DNA of 39,036 bases from a virus, in the IMG/VR virus record IMGVR_UViG_3300048927_000809, positions 1 through 39,036 of that record; one strand, given 5' to 3'. Positions 19,697-27,878 of this stretch are shown here, piece after piece (positions within the stretch are counted from its first letter, which is position 1; each line of letters opens with the position of its first letter). Below the pieces are notes generated by a model. It made no database searches. It worked only from the letters and a program-made list of their open reading frames with translations, and was not told where the DNA came from. The translations under genes were made by a program, and so were the position numbers.

Positions 19697-21387
19697 TGGC
19701 TGACGGCACGCCACGCTGGTCGACGGCCTGCCCCGACTGGGCCGAGCGCCTCAAGGACGGGCGGTCGATCATCCCGGCGCCGATCTACCCCGACGAGGCC
19801 GAGTACGCGCTCAGCATCTTCAAGGGCCTGCGTGTCGCCGACCTTGCGGGGAAGCCGACGTTCGGTGAGTGCAGCGACCAGTGGGTGTTCGACTTCGTGG
19901 CGGCCATCTTCGGCGCCTATGACGCCGCCACCGGCGCCCAGCTGATCCGAGAATTCTTCCTGCTGATCAGCAAGAAGAACACCAAGTCGACGATCGCCGC
20001 CGGCATCATGCTCACGGCCTTGATCATCGGCTGGCGCGAGGAAGAGGAGCACCTCATTCTCGCGCCGACGAAGGAGGTTGCGGACAACAGCTACAAGCCG
20101 GCAGCGGCGATGGTGCGGCTCGACGACGAGCTGAGCGCTCTGTTCCAGGTGCAGGACCACCTGCGCACGATCACCCATCGCACCATGCGGTCGTCGCTCA
20201 AGGTGGTGGCCGCGGACACGGAGACCGTCTCGGGCAAGAAGTCGGGGCGCATCCTGATCGACGAGCTTTGGCTCTTCGGCACCCGGGCCAACGCCGAGGC
20301 CATGCTCATGGAGGCCACTGGCGGCCTCGTGTCGCGCGACGAGGGCTGGGTCATCCTGCTGTCGACGCAGAGCGATAAAGCTCCGGCCGGCGTCTTCAAG
20401 GACAAGCTGCAGTATTACCGCGCCGTGCGCGACGGGACGATCGTCGATCCGAAGTCGCTGGGCGTCATCTACGAATTCCCGGCTGACATGGTTAAGGCCA
20501 AGGCCTACCTGAAGCCGGGAAACTTCTACATCACCAACCCCAACCTGGGCCGCTCCGTCAACAAGGAGTGGATCGAGGACAAGCTCAAGCAGTTCGCCGA
20601 CAAGACGGACGGGTCGTTCCAGAAGTTCATCGCCAAGCACCTGAACGTCGAAATTGGCCTCGGCCTCGGCGCTGATCGGTGGGCGGGCGCGGAATTCTGG
20701 GAAGTCCAGGCACAGGCGGACGTCTCGCTCGAATACGTGATCACCAACTCCGAAGTGATCGACGTTGGGATCGACGGCGGCGGCCTGGACGACCTCCTCG
20801 GCTTCGCCGTCCTCGGCCGGCACAAGGTCACCCGGGCATGGCTTCTGTGGACCCACGCCTGGGCTCACCCGTCGGTGCTGAAGCGGCGCACGGACATCGC
20901 CGCGCAGCTCAACGATTACTCACAGGACGGCGATCTCACCCTCGTGGACAGGGTCGGCGACGACGTCGTGGAGCTGGCCGGCTACGTCGCCCAGGTCGAG
21001 CAGTCCGGCCTTCTGGACAGGATCGGTGTCGACCCCAGCGGGCTCGGCACGATTCTCGACGGGCTGGCAGTGGCAGGCGTCCCCGAAGACAAGATCGTCG
21101 GCGTCCAGCAGAACTACAAGTTGCAGGGCGCGATCAAGACCGCGGAGCTACGCCTTGCCGCCGGCACGATGTGGCACGGCGGTCAGCCGCTGATGACTTG
21201 GTGCGTGGGCAATGCCAAGTCCGAACAGCGCGGCAACGCCCTGTACATCACGAAGCAAGCCGCTGGCTCGGCCAAGATCGACCCGCTCATGGCGACCTTC
21301 AATGCCGTCTCGCTGATGGCGCTCAACCCGGAAGCCCGCGGCGGCCTCGAGGAATTTCTGATGAACCCGATCATGGCCGGCCGATGA
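19696..21387 (+). CDS. Terminase large subunit
   Basis: This 563-residue protein is the ATP-driven packaging motor and nuclease (Terminase_1 type). The ATPase has an atypical Walker A loop SKKNTKST (residues 92-99) and Walker B RILIDELW with the catalytic Glu190. The C-terminal RNase H-like nuclease shows acidic residues in DVGIDGGGLDDLLGF and in RIGVDPSG. It follows the small subunit directly and ends in an ATGA overlap with the portal gene. Confidence 0.96.
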   Translation: MADGTPRWSTACPDWAERLKDGRSIIPAPIYPDEAEYALSIFKGLRVADLAGKPTFGECSDQWVFDFVAAIFGAYDAATGAQLIREFFLLISKKNTKSTIAAGIMLTALIIGWREEEEHLILAPTKEVADNSYKPAAAMVRLDDELSALFQVQDHLRTITHRTMRSSLKVVAADTETVSGKKSGRILIDELWLFGTRANAEAMLMEATGGLVSRDEGWVILLSTQSDKAPAGVFKDKLQYYRAVRDGTIVDPKSLGVIYEFPADMVKAKAYLKPGNFYITNPNLGRSVNKEWIEDKLKQFADKTDGSFQKFIAKHLNVEIGLGLGADRWAGAEFWEVQAQADVSLEYVITNSEVIDVGIDGGGLDDLLGFAVLGRHKVTRAWLLWTHAWAHPSVLKRRTDIAAQLNDYSQDGDLTLVDRVGDDVVELAGYVAQVEQSGLLDRIGVDPSGLGTILDGLAVAGVPEDKIVGVQQNYKLQGAIKTAELRLAAGTMWHGGQPLMTWCVGNAKSEQRGNALYITKQAAGSAKIDPLMATFNAVSLMALNPEARGGLEEFLMNPIMAGR

Positions 21388-22679
21388 TCAAGCCGAAGAA
21401 GCCCAATGCGGTGCGGCGCCTCGTGCTCAAGGCGCTCGGCATCCCGCTCTCACTGACGGATCCCACCGGCTGGACAGACCTCGTCGGCGGCCGGTCGCAG
21501 GCCGGCGTGGTGGTCACGCCCGACAAGATGCTGCAGCTCTCCGCCTTCTGGGCGTGCGTGCGCCTGGTGTCCGAGACGATCGCCACCCTGCCGCTGAACA
21601 TGTACGAGAAGACCAGCGCAGGAAAGCGCGTGGCGACCGATCACCCGCTCCAGATGGTGCTGCACGACCAGCCGAACGCCGACACCACGGCCGCCGTTCA
21701 CTGGGAAGCGACGATTGCCGCCATGCTGATGCGCGGCAAGGCGCACACCGAGAAGCTCGTCAACGGGCAGGGCCGGCTGATTGGGCTGGACTTCCTGCAC
21801 CCCGACCGCCTTTCGACCATGCGTAACGCAGACGGCACGAAGCGTTACCTGTACACCATGGACGACGGCCGGCAGCGCGAGATCCCCGCGTCCCGCATCT
21901 GGATGGTTCCGGGGTTTTCGATCGACGGAAAAACCGGCGTATCGGTCGTCTCGTACGCCACCAACGTGGTCGGCACGGCCATCGCCGCGGAGAACACGGC
22001 CGCTGGCGTGTTCCGGTCGGGTCTCAAGCCGACGCGGTTCCTGAAACTCAGCACGTGGCTGACAAAAGGACAGCGCCAGGACTACCGCGACTCGATCGAC
22101 GCGGTGAAAAACTCCCTCGACACGGGTGATGTTCCCGTGCTCGAAGGCGGCATGGACTTCGGCACCATCGGGTTCAACCCTGGCGATGCCGAGCTGCTCC
22201 AGTCGCGCAGCTTTAGCGTCGAGGAGATTTGCCGGTTCCTGCGCGTCGATCCGGCCATGGTCGGGCACGGCGGCAAGGACAGTAACTGGGGCACGGGCCT
22301 CGAACAAAAGATGATCTGGTTCCTGACCTTCACACTCGGCCCCTGGCTGAAGCGGATGGAGCAGGCGATCAGCAAAGACTTGCTGACCCCAGCCGAGCGC
22401 CTGCGCTACTACCCGAAATTCTCCGTCGAAGGCCTGCTGCGTTCCGACAGCGCCGCGCGCGCCGCCTTCTACTCGGTGATGGTGAACAACGGCATCCTGA
22501 CCCGCGACGAAGTGCGCGAGCTGGAAGACCGCGAGCCGATGGGCGGCAACGCCGCAGTGCTCACCGTGCAGACCGCCCTGGCCCCGCTCGATTCCCTGGG
22601 CACTTCCGACGACGCGAACAAGCTCCGCGCCGCGCTCGTCGGCTTCATGCGCGAACCGGACATGCCCACGCCGGGCTGA
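21384..22679 (+). CDS. Portal protein (HK97 family)
   Basis: This 431-residue protein is a typical HK97-like portal, the dodecameric ring through which DNA enters and leaves the head. Characteristic parts are VTPDKMLQLSAFWACVRLVSE, ASRIWMVPGFSIDGKTGVS, and FSVEEICRFLRVDPAMVGHG...NWGTGLEQKMIWF. The ATG at 21384 overlaps the terminase stop; a much longer open frame upstream is shadow sequence. The C-terminal part contains NGILTRDEVRELEDREPM. Confidence 0.95.
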   Translation: MIKPKKPNAVRRLVLKALGIPLSLTDPTGWTDLVGGRSQAGVVVTPDKMLQLSAFWACVRLVSETIATLPLNMYEKTSAGKRVATDHPLQMVLHDQPNADTTAAVHWEATIAAMLMRGKAHTEKLVNGQGRLIGLDFLHPDRLSTMRNADGTKRYLYTMDDGRQREIPASRIWMVPGFSIDGKTGVSVVSYATNVVGTAIAAENTAAGVFRSGLKPTRFLKLSTWLTKGQRQDYRDSIDAVKNSLDTGDVPVLEGGMDFGTIGFNPGDAELLQSRSFSVEEICRFLRVDPAMVGHGGKDSNWGTGLEQKMIWFLTFTLGPWLKRMEQAISKDLLTPAERLRYYPKFSVEGLLRSDSAARAAFYSVMVNNGILTRDEVRELEDREPMGGNAAVLTVQTALAPLDSLGTSDDANKLRAALVGFMREPDMPTPG

Positions 22680-22689
22680 GGAACCTCGA

Positions 22690-23571
22690 ATGACCATGAA
22701 AACCATGCCGGTGGCCCTCTCGGGCCGGCCGCAGTTCGACGTGCGCAGCTACATCTCGCCGCGGGCGCTGGCCAGCTGGGACGCGACCATCCGCGCCTCC
22801 GATGAACAGGATGCCGACGAGCGCACGATCGGCATTTACGACGTCATCGGCTACGACTACTGGACCGGCGACGGTGTGACGGCGAAGCGTATCTCGGGCG
22901 CCCTGCGGTCACTGGGCAAAGGCCCCGTCACCGTGGCGATCAATTCTCCCGGCGGCGACGTCTTCGAAGGCCTTGCCATCTACAACCTGCTGCTGGACCA
23001 CCCGGGCGACATCGATATCAAGGTGATGGGCCTCGCGGCCTCGTCGGCCTCGGTCATCGGCATGGCCGGCGACAACGTGCGTATCGCCCGCGCGGCCTTC
23101 TTCATGGTGCACAACTGCTGGACGGTGGGCATCGGTAACCGGCACGACTTCGCCGCGCTTGCCGAATCGCTCAAGCCCTTCGACGACACCATGGCCGACA
23201 TCTACGCGGCGCGCACGGGCGACAGCTCGGACGCCATGCAGTCGCTGATGGACGCGGAGACGTGGCTGGGCGGCACGGCCAGCGTCGAGAAGGGATTCGC
23301 CGACGAGATCCTGGGCAGCGACCAGGTCAGCCATGCGGACGACCGCAAGAGTGCATCCGCCGTGCGCCGCATGGAGGCCGCGCTGCGCTCCTCGGGCATG
23401 CCCAAGGCCGAGGCGATGCGCCTTATCAGCCAGATCAAGTCCGGCGCGGGTGATCCCGCCGGCAGCGGTAGGGGTGAACCCACCGATCACGGCACGCGCG
23501 ACGCGGCCGGTTTCACGCAGACCGCGGCGCTTGCCGCATCCCTACCCATCCTTTCGAGGAACAACGCATGA
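22690..23571 (+). CDS. ClpP-like prohead maturation protease
   Basis: This 293-residue protein is an S14/ClpP-type head protease that removes the N-terminal part of the capsid protein during maturation. It has INSPGGDVFEGLAIYN near residue 85, the nucleophile Ser118 in MGLAASSASVIGMAG and His141 in FFMVHNCW. The third residue is likely an Asp near 190-210. The C-terminal 80 residues are basic and of low complexity and may act as a scaffold or be self-cleaved. It overlaps the capsid gene by ATGA. Confidence 0.93.
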   Translation: MTMKTMPVALSGRPQFDVRSYISPRALASWDATIRASDEQDADERTIGIYDVIGYDYWTGDGVTAKRISGALRSLGKGPVTVAINSPGGDVFEGLAIYNLLLDHPGDIDIKVMGLAASSASVIGMAGDNVRIARAAFFMVHNCWTVGIGNRHDFAALAESLKPFDDTMADIYAARTGDSSDAMQSLMDAETWLGGTASVEKGFADEILGSDQVSHADDRKSASAVRRMEAALRSSGMPKAEAMRLISQIKSGAGDPAGSGRGEPTDHGTRDAAGFTQTAALAASLPILSRNNA

Positions 23572-24803
23572 GCGTCGAAAAAGACATCGAATCCATCAAC
23601 GCCAGCCTGAAGCTGGTAAATGATGGCCTGAAGGCCCACGCCGACCAGGCACAGAAGGATATCAAGGCGCATTCCAAGCTCTCGGAAGAGACGCGCGCCA
23701 ACGTGGATAAGCTGCTCACCACGCAGGGCGAGTTGCAGGCCCGCCTGCAGGCCTCCGAGCAGCTGATCGCGAAGATGGAAAACGGCGGGATCAGCAACGC
23801 CCGCGAGAAGACCCTGGGCGAGCTGGTCGCGGAATCGGACGACGTGAAGGGCTTCAATCCGTCCGTTCGCTCGAGCATCAGCATGTCGGTCAAGATGAAC
23901 CGTCCGCTGCACGCGGCGGTGACTCGCGATCCCGGCTCGGCCGGCAGCCTGATCGTGCCGCAGCGCCTTCCCGGCGTCGTCGGCCTGCAACAGCAGCGCC
24001 TGTTCCTGCGCGACCTGCTCCCCTGGGGTCGTGCTGAGGGCAATTCCATCGAGTACGTGCGCGAGACGGGCTTTACGAACAACGCCAACGTCGTCGCGGA
24101 GAACCCGACCGACCCGAAGCCCGAGTCGGACATCCACTTCGAGCCGGATTCCGAGAAAGTCGTTACGATCGCTCACTGGATCCGCGCCTCCAAGCAGGTG
24201 CTGCGTGACGCGAACCAGCTGGCCGCATACATCAACGGCCGCATGATGTTCGGCCTCAAGGTCAAGGAAGAGCTGCAGCTGCTGAAGGGATCGGGCACCG
24301 GCCTGAACGTCAACGGCCTCTATACCCAGGCGTCCACCTACGTGAACCCGGGCGTGACGGTGCAGGCAGAGACCCGGCTCGACCGCCTGCGTCTGGCGAT
24401 GCTGCAGACCACGCTGGCCGAGTACGACGCCGACGGCATCGTGCTGAACCCGATCGACTGGACGGCGATTGAGCTGACCAAGACCACGCAGAACGCGTAC
24501 CTGTTCGCGAATGCGCAGGGCCTGGCCGTGCCGACGCTCTGGAGCCGCCCGGTGGTGGCCACCAAGGCCATGGACGTCACCGACTTCCTGGTCGGCGCCT
24601 TCCAGATGGGTGCGATGGGCTGGGACCGCGAGGACGCGAACATCACCGTGTCCAACCAGGACCGCGACAACTTCGTCAAGAACATGGTCACGATCCTCTG
24701 CGAGGAGGACGTGGCGCTGACGGTGTTCCGTCCGGAGGCGTTCGTGAAGGGTGACTTCGCCGGCCTCGCGCAGGGCGCGGGCGCTGGCGCTGGCGGCGCC
24801 TGA
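23568..24803 (+). CDS. Major capsid protein (HK97 fold)
   Basis: This 411-residue protein has the layout of an HK97-type capsid precursor. The first 100 or so residues form a coiled-coil delta domain (SVEKDIESINASLKLVNDGL) that should serve as internal scaffold and be cut off by the upstream protease. The shell domain then begins around SAGSLIVPQRLPGVVG and continues through VAENPTDPKPESDIHFE and HWIRASKQVLRD. The C-terminal GAGAGAGGA is low-complexity. It is expected to be the most abundant protein of the virion. Confidence 0.95.
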   Translation: MSVEKDIESINASLKLVNDGLKAHADQAQKDIKAHSKLSEETRANVDKLLTTQGELQARLQASEQLIAKMENGGISNAREKTLGELVAESDDVKGFNPSVRSSISMSVKMNRPLHAAVTRDPGSAGSLIVPQRLPGVVGLQQQRLFLRDLLPWGRAEGNSIEYVRETGFTNNANVVAENPTDPKPESDIHFEPDSEKVVTIAHWIRASKQVLRDANQLAAYINGRMMFGLKVKEELQLLKGSGTGLNVNGLYTQASTYVNPGVTVQAETRLDRLRLAMLQTTLAEYDADGIVLNPIDWTAIELTKTTQNAYLFANAQGLAVPTLWSRPVVATKAMDVTDFLVGAFQMGAMGWDREDANITVSNQDRDNFVKNMVTILCEEDVALTVFRPEAFVKGDFAGLAQGAGAGAGGA

Positions 24804-24818
24804 CCCTCTCACCACAGT

Positions 24819-24842
24819 GCGGGGGCGCGACAACGCCCCCGC
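24819..24842 (+). promoter_or_regulatory. GC-rich hairpin after the capsid gene
   Basis: GCGGGGGCG (24819-24827) pairs perfectly with CGCCCCCGC (24834-24842) around a 6-base loop. There is no T-run, and the GGGAG of the next gene begins just after it. It may protect the capsid mRNA from 3' exonucleases or reduce expression of the following genes. Confidence 0.6.
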
Positions 24843-24853
24843 GGGAGACACCC

Positions 24854-25222
24854 ATGAAAGAAGTGAAAGCAAAAACCGGCTTCGACCACGACGGTAACCG
24901 CGTGCGCGGGTCGCGGTTCACCGTTTCCGACAAGCACGCCCTGGAGCTGGAGAAGAAGGGCCTTGTCGAGATTCTGGGCGACGAGAGCGTCACGCCACCC
25001 GCTCCCGGCGCCGTCGCGGAGGACTCGACGCCGCCCGCGCCGCCCGCGCCGCCGCTGACCGACGCGCAGAAGTTCGTCGCGGGCACGGGTGCGGAGATTG
25101 CCGCGGCCATCCCCGGCGCGGACAAGGCGCTGCTGATCGCCGCGCTGGCCGCCGAGAAGGAGAAGGGCGACGACGCGCGCAAGGGCGTGATGGAAGCGCT
25201 CACCAAAGCCACGGCGGACTGA
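24854..25222 (+). CDS. Hypothetical head-region protein
   Basis: This 122-residue protein lies between capsid and connector genes. The N-terminal 50 residues (VKAKTGFDHDGNRVRGSRFTV...ALELEKKGLVEIL) look like a small beta-rich domain. A Pro/Ala-rich linker (TPPAPPAPPLT) leads to a C-terminal helical domain. Proteins of this type at this place are often listed as minor head or decoration proteins, but no function is certain. GGGAG precedes the ATG. Confidence 0.75.
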   Translation: MKEVKAKTGFDHDGNRVRGSRFTVSDKHALELEKKGLVEILGDESVTPPAPGAVAEDSTPPAPPAPPLTDAQKFVAGTGAEIAAAIPGADKALLIAALAAEKEKGDDARKGVMEALTKATAD

Positions 25223-25223
25223 C

Positions 25224-25565
25224 ATGGCCCTGGTGGATACCGCTATCGCGATCAGCCACCTCCGCGAGTCGTCGGACGCCGACGTGGGCGTGTATCTCGA
25301 AGCGGCCGAGGGCAGGGCGATTTCCTTCCTCGGTCGCAACGTCTACGCGGACCAGCCGACGCTTGATGCTGCCGTGGCGGCCGGCACTGCGGGCACCGAT
25401 CCGATGGTCGTCAACGCGGAAGTGAAGGTGGGCATCCTCATGATCCTGGGAAGCCTCTGGAACAACCGCGAAGCCGTCATCACTGGCGCGTCCGTGGCAG
25501 CGATCACCGTTCCCATGGGCGCGGAGGCGTTTCTCTGGCCTCACCGCCGAGGGCTGGGCGTATGA
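25224..25565 (+). CDS. Head-tail connector (gp6-like)
   Basis: This 113-residue protein matches the head-tail connector family of HK97-like phages (gp6, PF05135 type), a small helical protein that forms a ring under the portal. Typical are DTAIAISHLRESSDADVGVYLEAAEGRAISFLGR and VKVGILMILGSLWNNREA. It starts one base after the previous stop codon and overlaps the next gene by ATGA. Confidence 0.88.
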   Translation: MALVDTAIAISHLRESSDADVGVYLEAAEGRAISFLGRNVYADQPTLDAAVAAGTAGTDPMVVNAEVKVGILMILGSLWNNREAVITGASVAAITVPMGAEAFLWPHRRGLGV

Positions 25566-25918
25566 CCATCCCCGCAGGCCAGATGAAGCACCGCCTGCGC
25601 GTCGATGAACTGGTGCAGGCCAGCGACCCGGACTACGGCGGCCCCGTGGGTGACCCGGAATGGAAGCCGCGCGCGGAGGTGTGGGCGCGCCGCACGAATA
25701 TGCTGCGGGCTACAGCGGAAGCCATGGCCAGCGGCACGACGATCGCGCCGGTGCAGGTGCGGTTCGACATGCGTCCGCGCACGCTGACGGCCGCGATGCG
25801 CCTGGTGGGCGTCAAGGGCGACCACGACGGCGTGATCTACGACATCCAGAACATCGGTATCAGCAACGACCGCAGCGAAATGGCCGTGCTGTGCACTTCG
25901 GGAGCAACCCATGGATGA
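25562..25918 (+). CDS. Head closure / head-tail adaptor protein
   Basis: This 118-residue protein belongs to the SPP1 gp16-like head-tail adaptor family. It begins IPAGQMKHRLRVDELVQ, has WARRTNMLRATAEAMASGTT and RFDMRPRTLTAAMR in the middle, and ends with a beta strand YDIQNIGIS. It closes the head after packaging and forms the docking site for the tail. It overlaps the next gene by 8 bases. Confidence 0.88.
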   Translation: MTIPAGQMKHRLRVDELVQASDPDYGGPVGDPEWKPRAEVWARRTNMLRATAEAMASGTTIAPVQVRFDMRPRTLTAAMRLVGVKGDHDGVIYDIQNIGISNDRSEMAVLCTSGATHG

Positions 25919-26297
25919 CTTCGACCTCAACGTCCAGGGCTTGGCCGAACTGGAAACCGCGCTGCAGAACATCCAGGGGCCGGGCGCCAAGCGCGCGCTG
26001 ACCAAGGGACTGCGGCAGGGCAACAACGTCGTTCTGCGCGAGGCACGCAGCCGCGTGCGCAAGAAGACCGGCGCCACGGCCAAGGCAACGAAGGCGAAGA
26101 GCCAGGGGCAGCAGGGCCAGGACATCATCTTTTCGGTCGTCTCGAACAAGGTCGGCCGCCTCTTGGAGACGGGCACGTCGAAGATGCCGCCCTATCCCTT
26201 CCTCCGGCCGGCGTCCGAGGCGAAGGCGCAGGAGGCCGTCGAGGTCGCTCGCGACGTGACGCTGGCAGCCATCGAAGCGGAGGCAAGTCGCCGGTGA
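25911..26297 (+). CDS. HK97 gp10-like tail completion protein
   Basis: This 128-residue protein matches the HK97 gp10 family. It has LNVQGLAELETALQNI at the start, LREARSRVRKKTG in the middle and LETGTSKMPPYPFLRPASEAK near the end, the typical PxxPFLRPA motif. It belongs to the head-tail joining set and contacts the tail terminator. It overlaps the following gene by GTGA. Confidence 0.92.
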   Translation: MDDFDLNVQGLAELETALQNIQGPGAKRALTKGLRQGNNVVLREARSRVRKKTGATAKATKAKSQGQQGQDIIFSVVSNKVGRLLETGTSKMPPYPFLRPASEAKAQEAVEVARDVTLAAIEAEASRR

Positions 26298-26638
26298 GCA
26301 TCAAGACCGCCATCTACGCCGCGCTGAAAGACGCCGGTCCTGCCTTCCCCGTGGTCGCCCCGCAGGGCACGGCCGCGCCGTACCTCCGCTATGTCGGCAT
26401 CGGCGGCAGCGACGACGTGACGTTCGATGCCGACGGTCTGGGCGCGACCTCGGGCTTGGTGCAGGTCGATGCCTTCGCGCTCGACTATGCCACCGCGCAG
26501 AGGTTGCTGGAGTCGGCGCGCGCCGCCCTTTACGCGTCGCCGGCCGTGACGATCGGCGACCTGACCTACCTCCCCGACGACTACGAAGGGGACACCAAGC
26601 TTTTCAAGGCTTCGTTCCAAGTCGAAGCCTGGGAATAG
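26294..26638 (+). CDS. Tail completion protein (DUF3168)
   Basis: This 114-residue protein fits the DUF3168 tail terminator family: SIKTAIYAALKDAGPAF at the start, then APYLRYVGIGGS, VQVDAFALDYATAQRLLESARAAL, and the ending LFKASFQVEAW. It should cap the top of the tail tube and join it to the head. The GTG start overlaps the preceding stop. It is the last gene before an intrinsic terminator. Confidence 0.9.
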   Translation: MSIKTAIYAALKDAGPAFPVVAPQGTAAPYLRYVGIGGSDDVTFDADGLGATSGLVQVDAFALDYATAQRLLESARAALYASPAVTIGDLTYLPDDYEGDTKLFKASFQVEAWE

Positions 26639-26678
26639 AACCGCAACCGCGGGACCACGCCGGCCATGCCGGTACTTC

Positions 26679-26710
26679 GAGGCCGCCTTACCCGGGCGGC
26701 CTCTTTTTTT
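26679..26710 (+). terminator. Intrinsic terminator inside the late operon
   Basis: GAGGCCGCC (26679-26687) pairs perfectly with GGCGGCCTC (26695-26703) around a 7-base loop, followed by seven T (26704-26710). It lies only 10 bases before the ATG of the tail tube gene, and the GGAG ribosome-binding site follows directly. Late transcription must pass it, by antitermination or incomplete termination. Confidence 0.9.
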
Positions 26711-26720
26711 GGAGACCACC

Positions 26721-27188
26721 ATGGTAAGCAAGGCAAAAAGCACGCAGAAGACGAAGCTGGAGGTGTCGATCGCCCCCGGCGGGGCGTGGACGAAGATCGC
26801 GGGCGCGACGGCGATCCCGCGCGGCACCGGCACCGCGCAGTGGCTGGAAGTCACCGATTACGACAGCGATCAGAAGGAATACATCCCCGGCCTGGCCGAC
26901 GTCACCGACGTGACCATCGTCGGCCGACGCGTCGTCGATGACGCGGGCCAGAACATCGTGCGCGATGCGTACTACACGGCGCCGCGCTCGTCGCAGACCC
27001 TGTACTTCCGCTCGACCACCGCCCAGGGCGAAGTGTTCACCTTCGAGAGCGAGGTCGGCAGCTGGTCGATCGGCGGGGATCCGAACCAGCCCGAGTCGTT
27101 CAACGCGGGCGTGCGTCCGAAGAACGAAGCCTATGCCCCTCCGGCTGCCGGCGCGAACGTGGCCGCAGCATCCACGGGGAACAAGTAA
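26721..27188 (+). CDS. Major tail tube protein
   Basis: This 155-residue protein is the probable tail tube subunit. The sequence is beta-rich with GGAWTKIAGATAIPRGTGTAQWLEVTDYDSD at the start and then VTDVTIVGRRVVDDAGQ. The segment FTFESEVGSWSIGGDPNQPESFN is near the C-terminus, as in siphovirus tube proteins. Position between the tail terminator and the chaperones supports this. It uses the ATG at 26721 with GGAG upstream. Confidence 0.85.
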   Translation: MVSKAKSTQKTKLEVSIAPGGAWTKIAGATAIPRGTGTAQWLEVTDYDSDQKEYIPGLADVTDVTIVGRRVVDDAGQNIVRDAYYTAPRSSQTLYFRSTTAQGEVFTFESEVGSWSIGGDPNQPESFNAGVRPKNEAYAPPAAGANVAAASTGNK

Positions 27189-27191
27189 GCC

Positions 27192-27620
27192 ATGGGCCTT
27201 CTCTCGAAAGACCAGATCCTCGCCGCGGACAAGAAGAAGTCCAAGGACGTGCCCGTCAAGGAATGGGGCGGCACGGTGCGCCTGCAGGAGCTGTCGGCCG
27301 CCGAACGCGACCTGTGGGAATCGGAGTCGTTCCGCACCGAAAAGGACGACGAGGGCGAGGAGGTGGCCCGCTTCAATCCGAAGCAGGCCCGGGCACGCCT
27401 GGTGGTCCGCTGCATCGTCGACGAGACGGGCACGCGCCTGTTCACCGACGACGAGGTCGCCGCCGTGGGTAGCCTTTCCGCCTCGACGGTGCAGAAGCTG
27501 TTCATCGAGGCTCGCAAGCTCAACGCGATCAGCGCGAACGACATCGAGGAGCTGGAAAAAAACTCCGACGCCGCCCCGAGCGGCGACTCCTCTTCCAACT
27601 CTGTGAACGCGTCGGCGTAA
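27192..27620 (+). CDS. Tail assembly chaperone G
   Basis: This 142-residue protein occupies the place of lambda gpG before the tape measure. It is charged and helical (VRLQELSAAERDLWESESFR, then EVAAVGSLSASTVQKLFIEARKLNAIS). Near the end, at codons for Glu-Lys-Asn, lies the heptamer A AAA AAC (27557-27563). A -1 shift there fuses it to the next frame. The unshifted product ends with a Ser/Asn/Ala-rich tail. Confidence 0.88.
   Translation: MGLLSKDQILAADKKKSKDVPVKEWGGTVRLQELSAAERDLWESESFRTEKDDEGEEVARFNPKQARARLVVRCIVDETGTRLFTDDEVAAVGSLSASTVQKLFIEARKLNAISANDIEELEKNSDAAPSGDSSSNSVNASA
27557..27563 (+). promoter_or_regulatory. -1 ribosomal frameshift heptamer A AAA AAC
   Basis: The bases A-AAA-AAC lie with AAA and AAC as zero-frame codons of the G-like gene, the standard form of a -1 slippery site. 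After the shift the reading frame stays open across the G stop codon to 27877, which produces a G-T fusion as in lambda and many other tailed phages. Confidence 0.88.
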
Positions 27621-27877
27621 GCCACCCCGACCACTTGCTCGGACAGCTGACCTCGCGGCAGCTGTCCGAGTGGATGGCCTACCTCCGCATCCACCCACTC
27701 GATCCCGGCATGGAACTGATGCTGGCCCAGATCGCGCACGTGTGTGCGGCGGCGGCCGGCGGCAAGGCCCAGCTGTCCGACTTCCTCGTCAACACCGTTG
27801 CCCCACCCAAGGCTGACAAGCCCGAGGGCGGCGACTTCGACGACTACCTGCGCGCACGCGTGAAAGCAAAGGGCTGA
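27563..27877 (+). CDS. Frameshift extension of the tail chaperone (T part of G-T)
   Basis: This segment has no good start of its own (only TTG at 27635) and is read by -1 frameshifting from the G-like gene. It contributes about 104 residues: a basic stretch, then HLLGQLTSRQLSEWMAYLRI, a helical domain like those of many G-T proteins, and an end with GGDFDDYLRARVKAKG. The full G-T product would be about 228 residues. It acts as a chaperone that winds the tape measure protein before tube assembly. Confidence 0.85.
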   Translation, partial: LRRRPERRLLFQLCERVGVSHPDHLLGQLTSRQLSEWMAYLRIHPLDPGMELMLAQIAHVCAAAAGGKAQLSDFLVNTVAPPKADKPEGGDFDDYLRARVKAKG

Positions 27878-27878
27878 G

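Noticed and set aside
19543-20868. 441-codon minus-strand open frame opposite terminase
   Set aside because: No motif and shadow composition; the plus-strand terminase is certain.
21450-22706. 418-codon minus-strand open frame opposite the portal gene
   Set aside because: Shadow frame with no recognisable domain; the portal gene is clear on the other strand.
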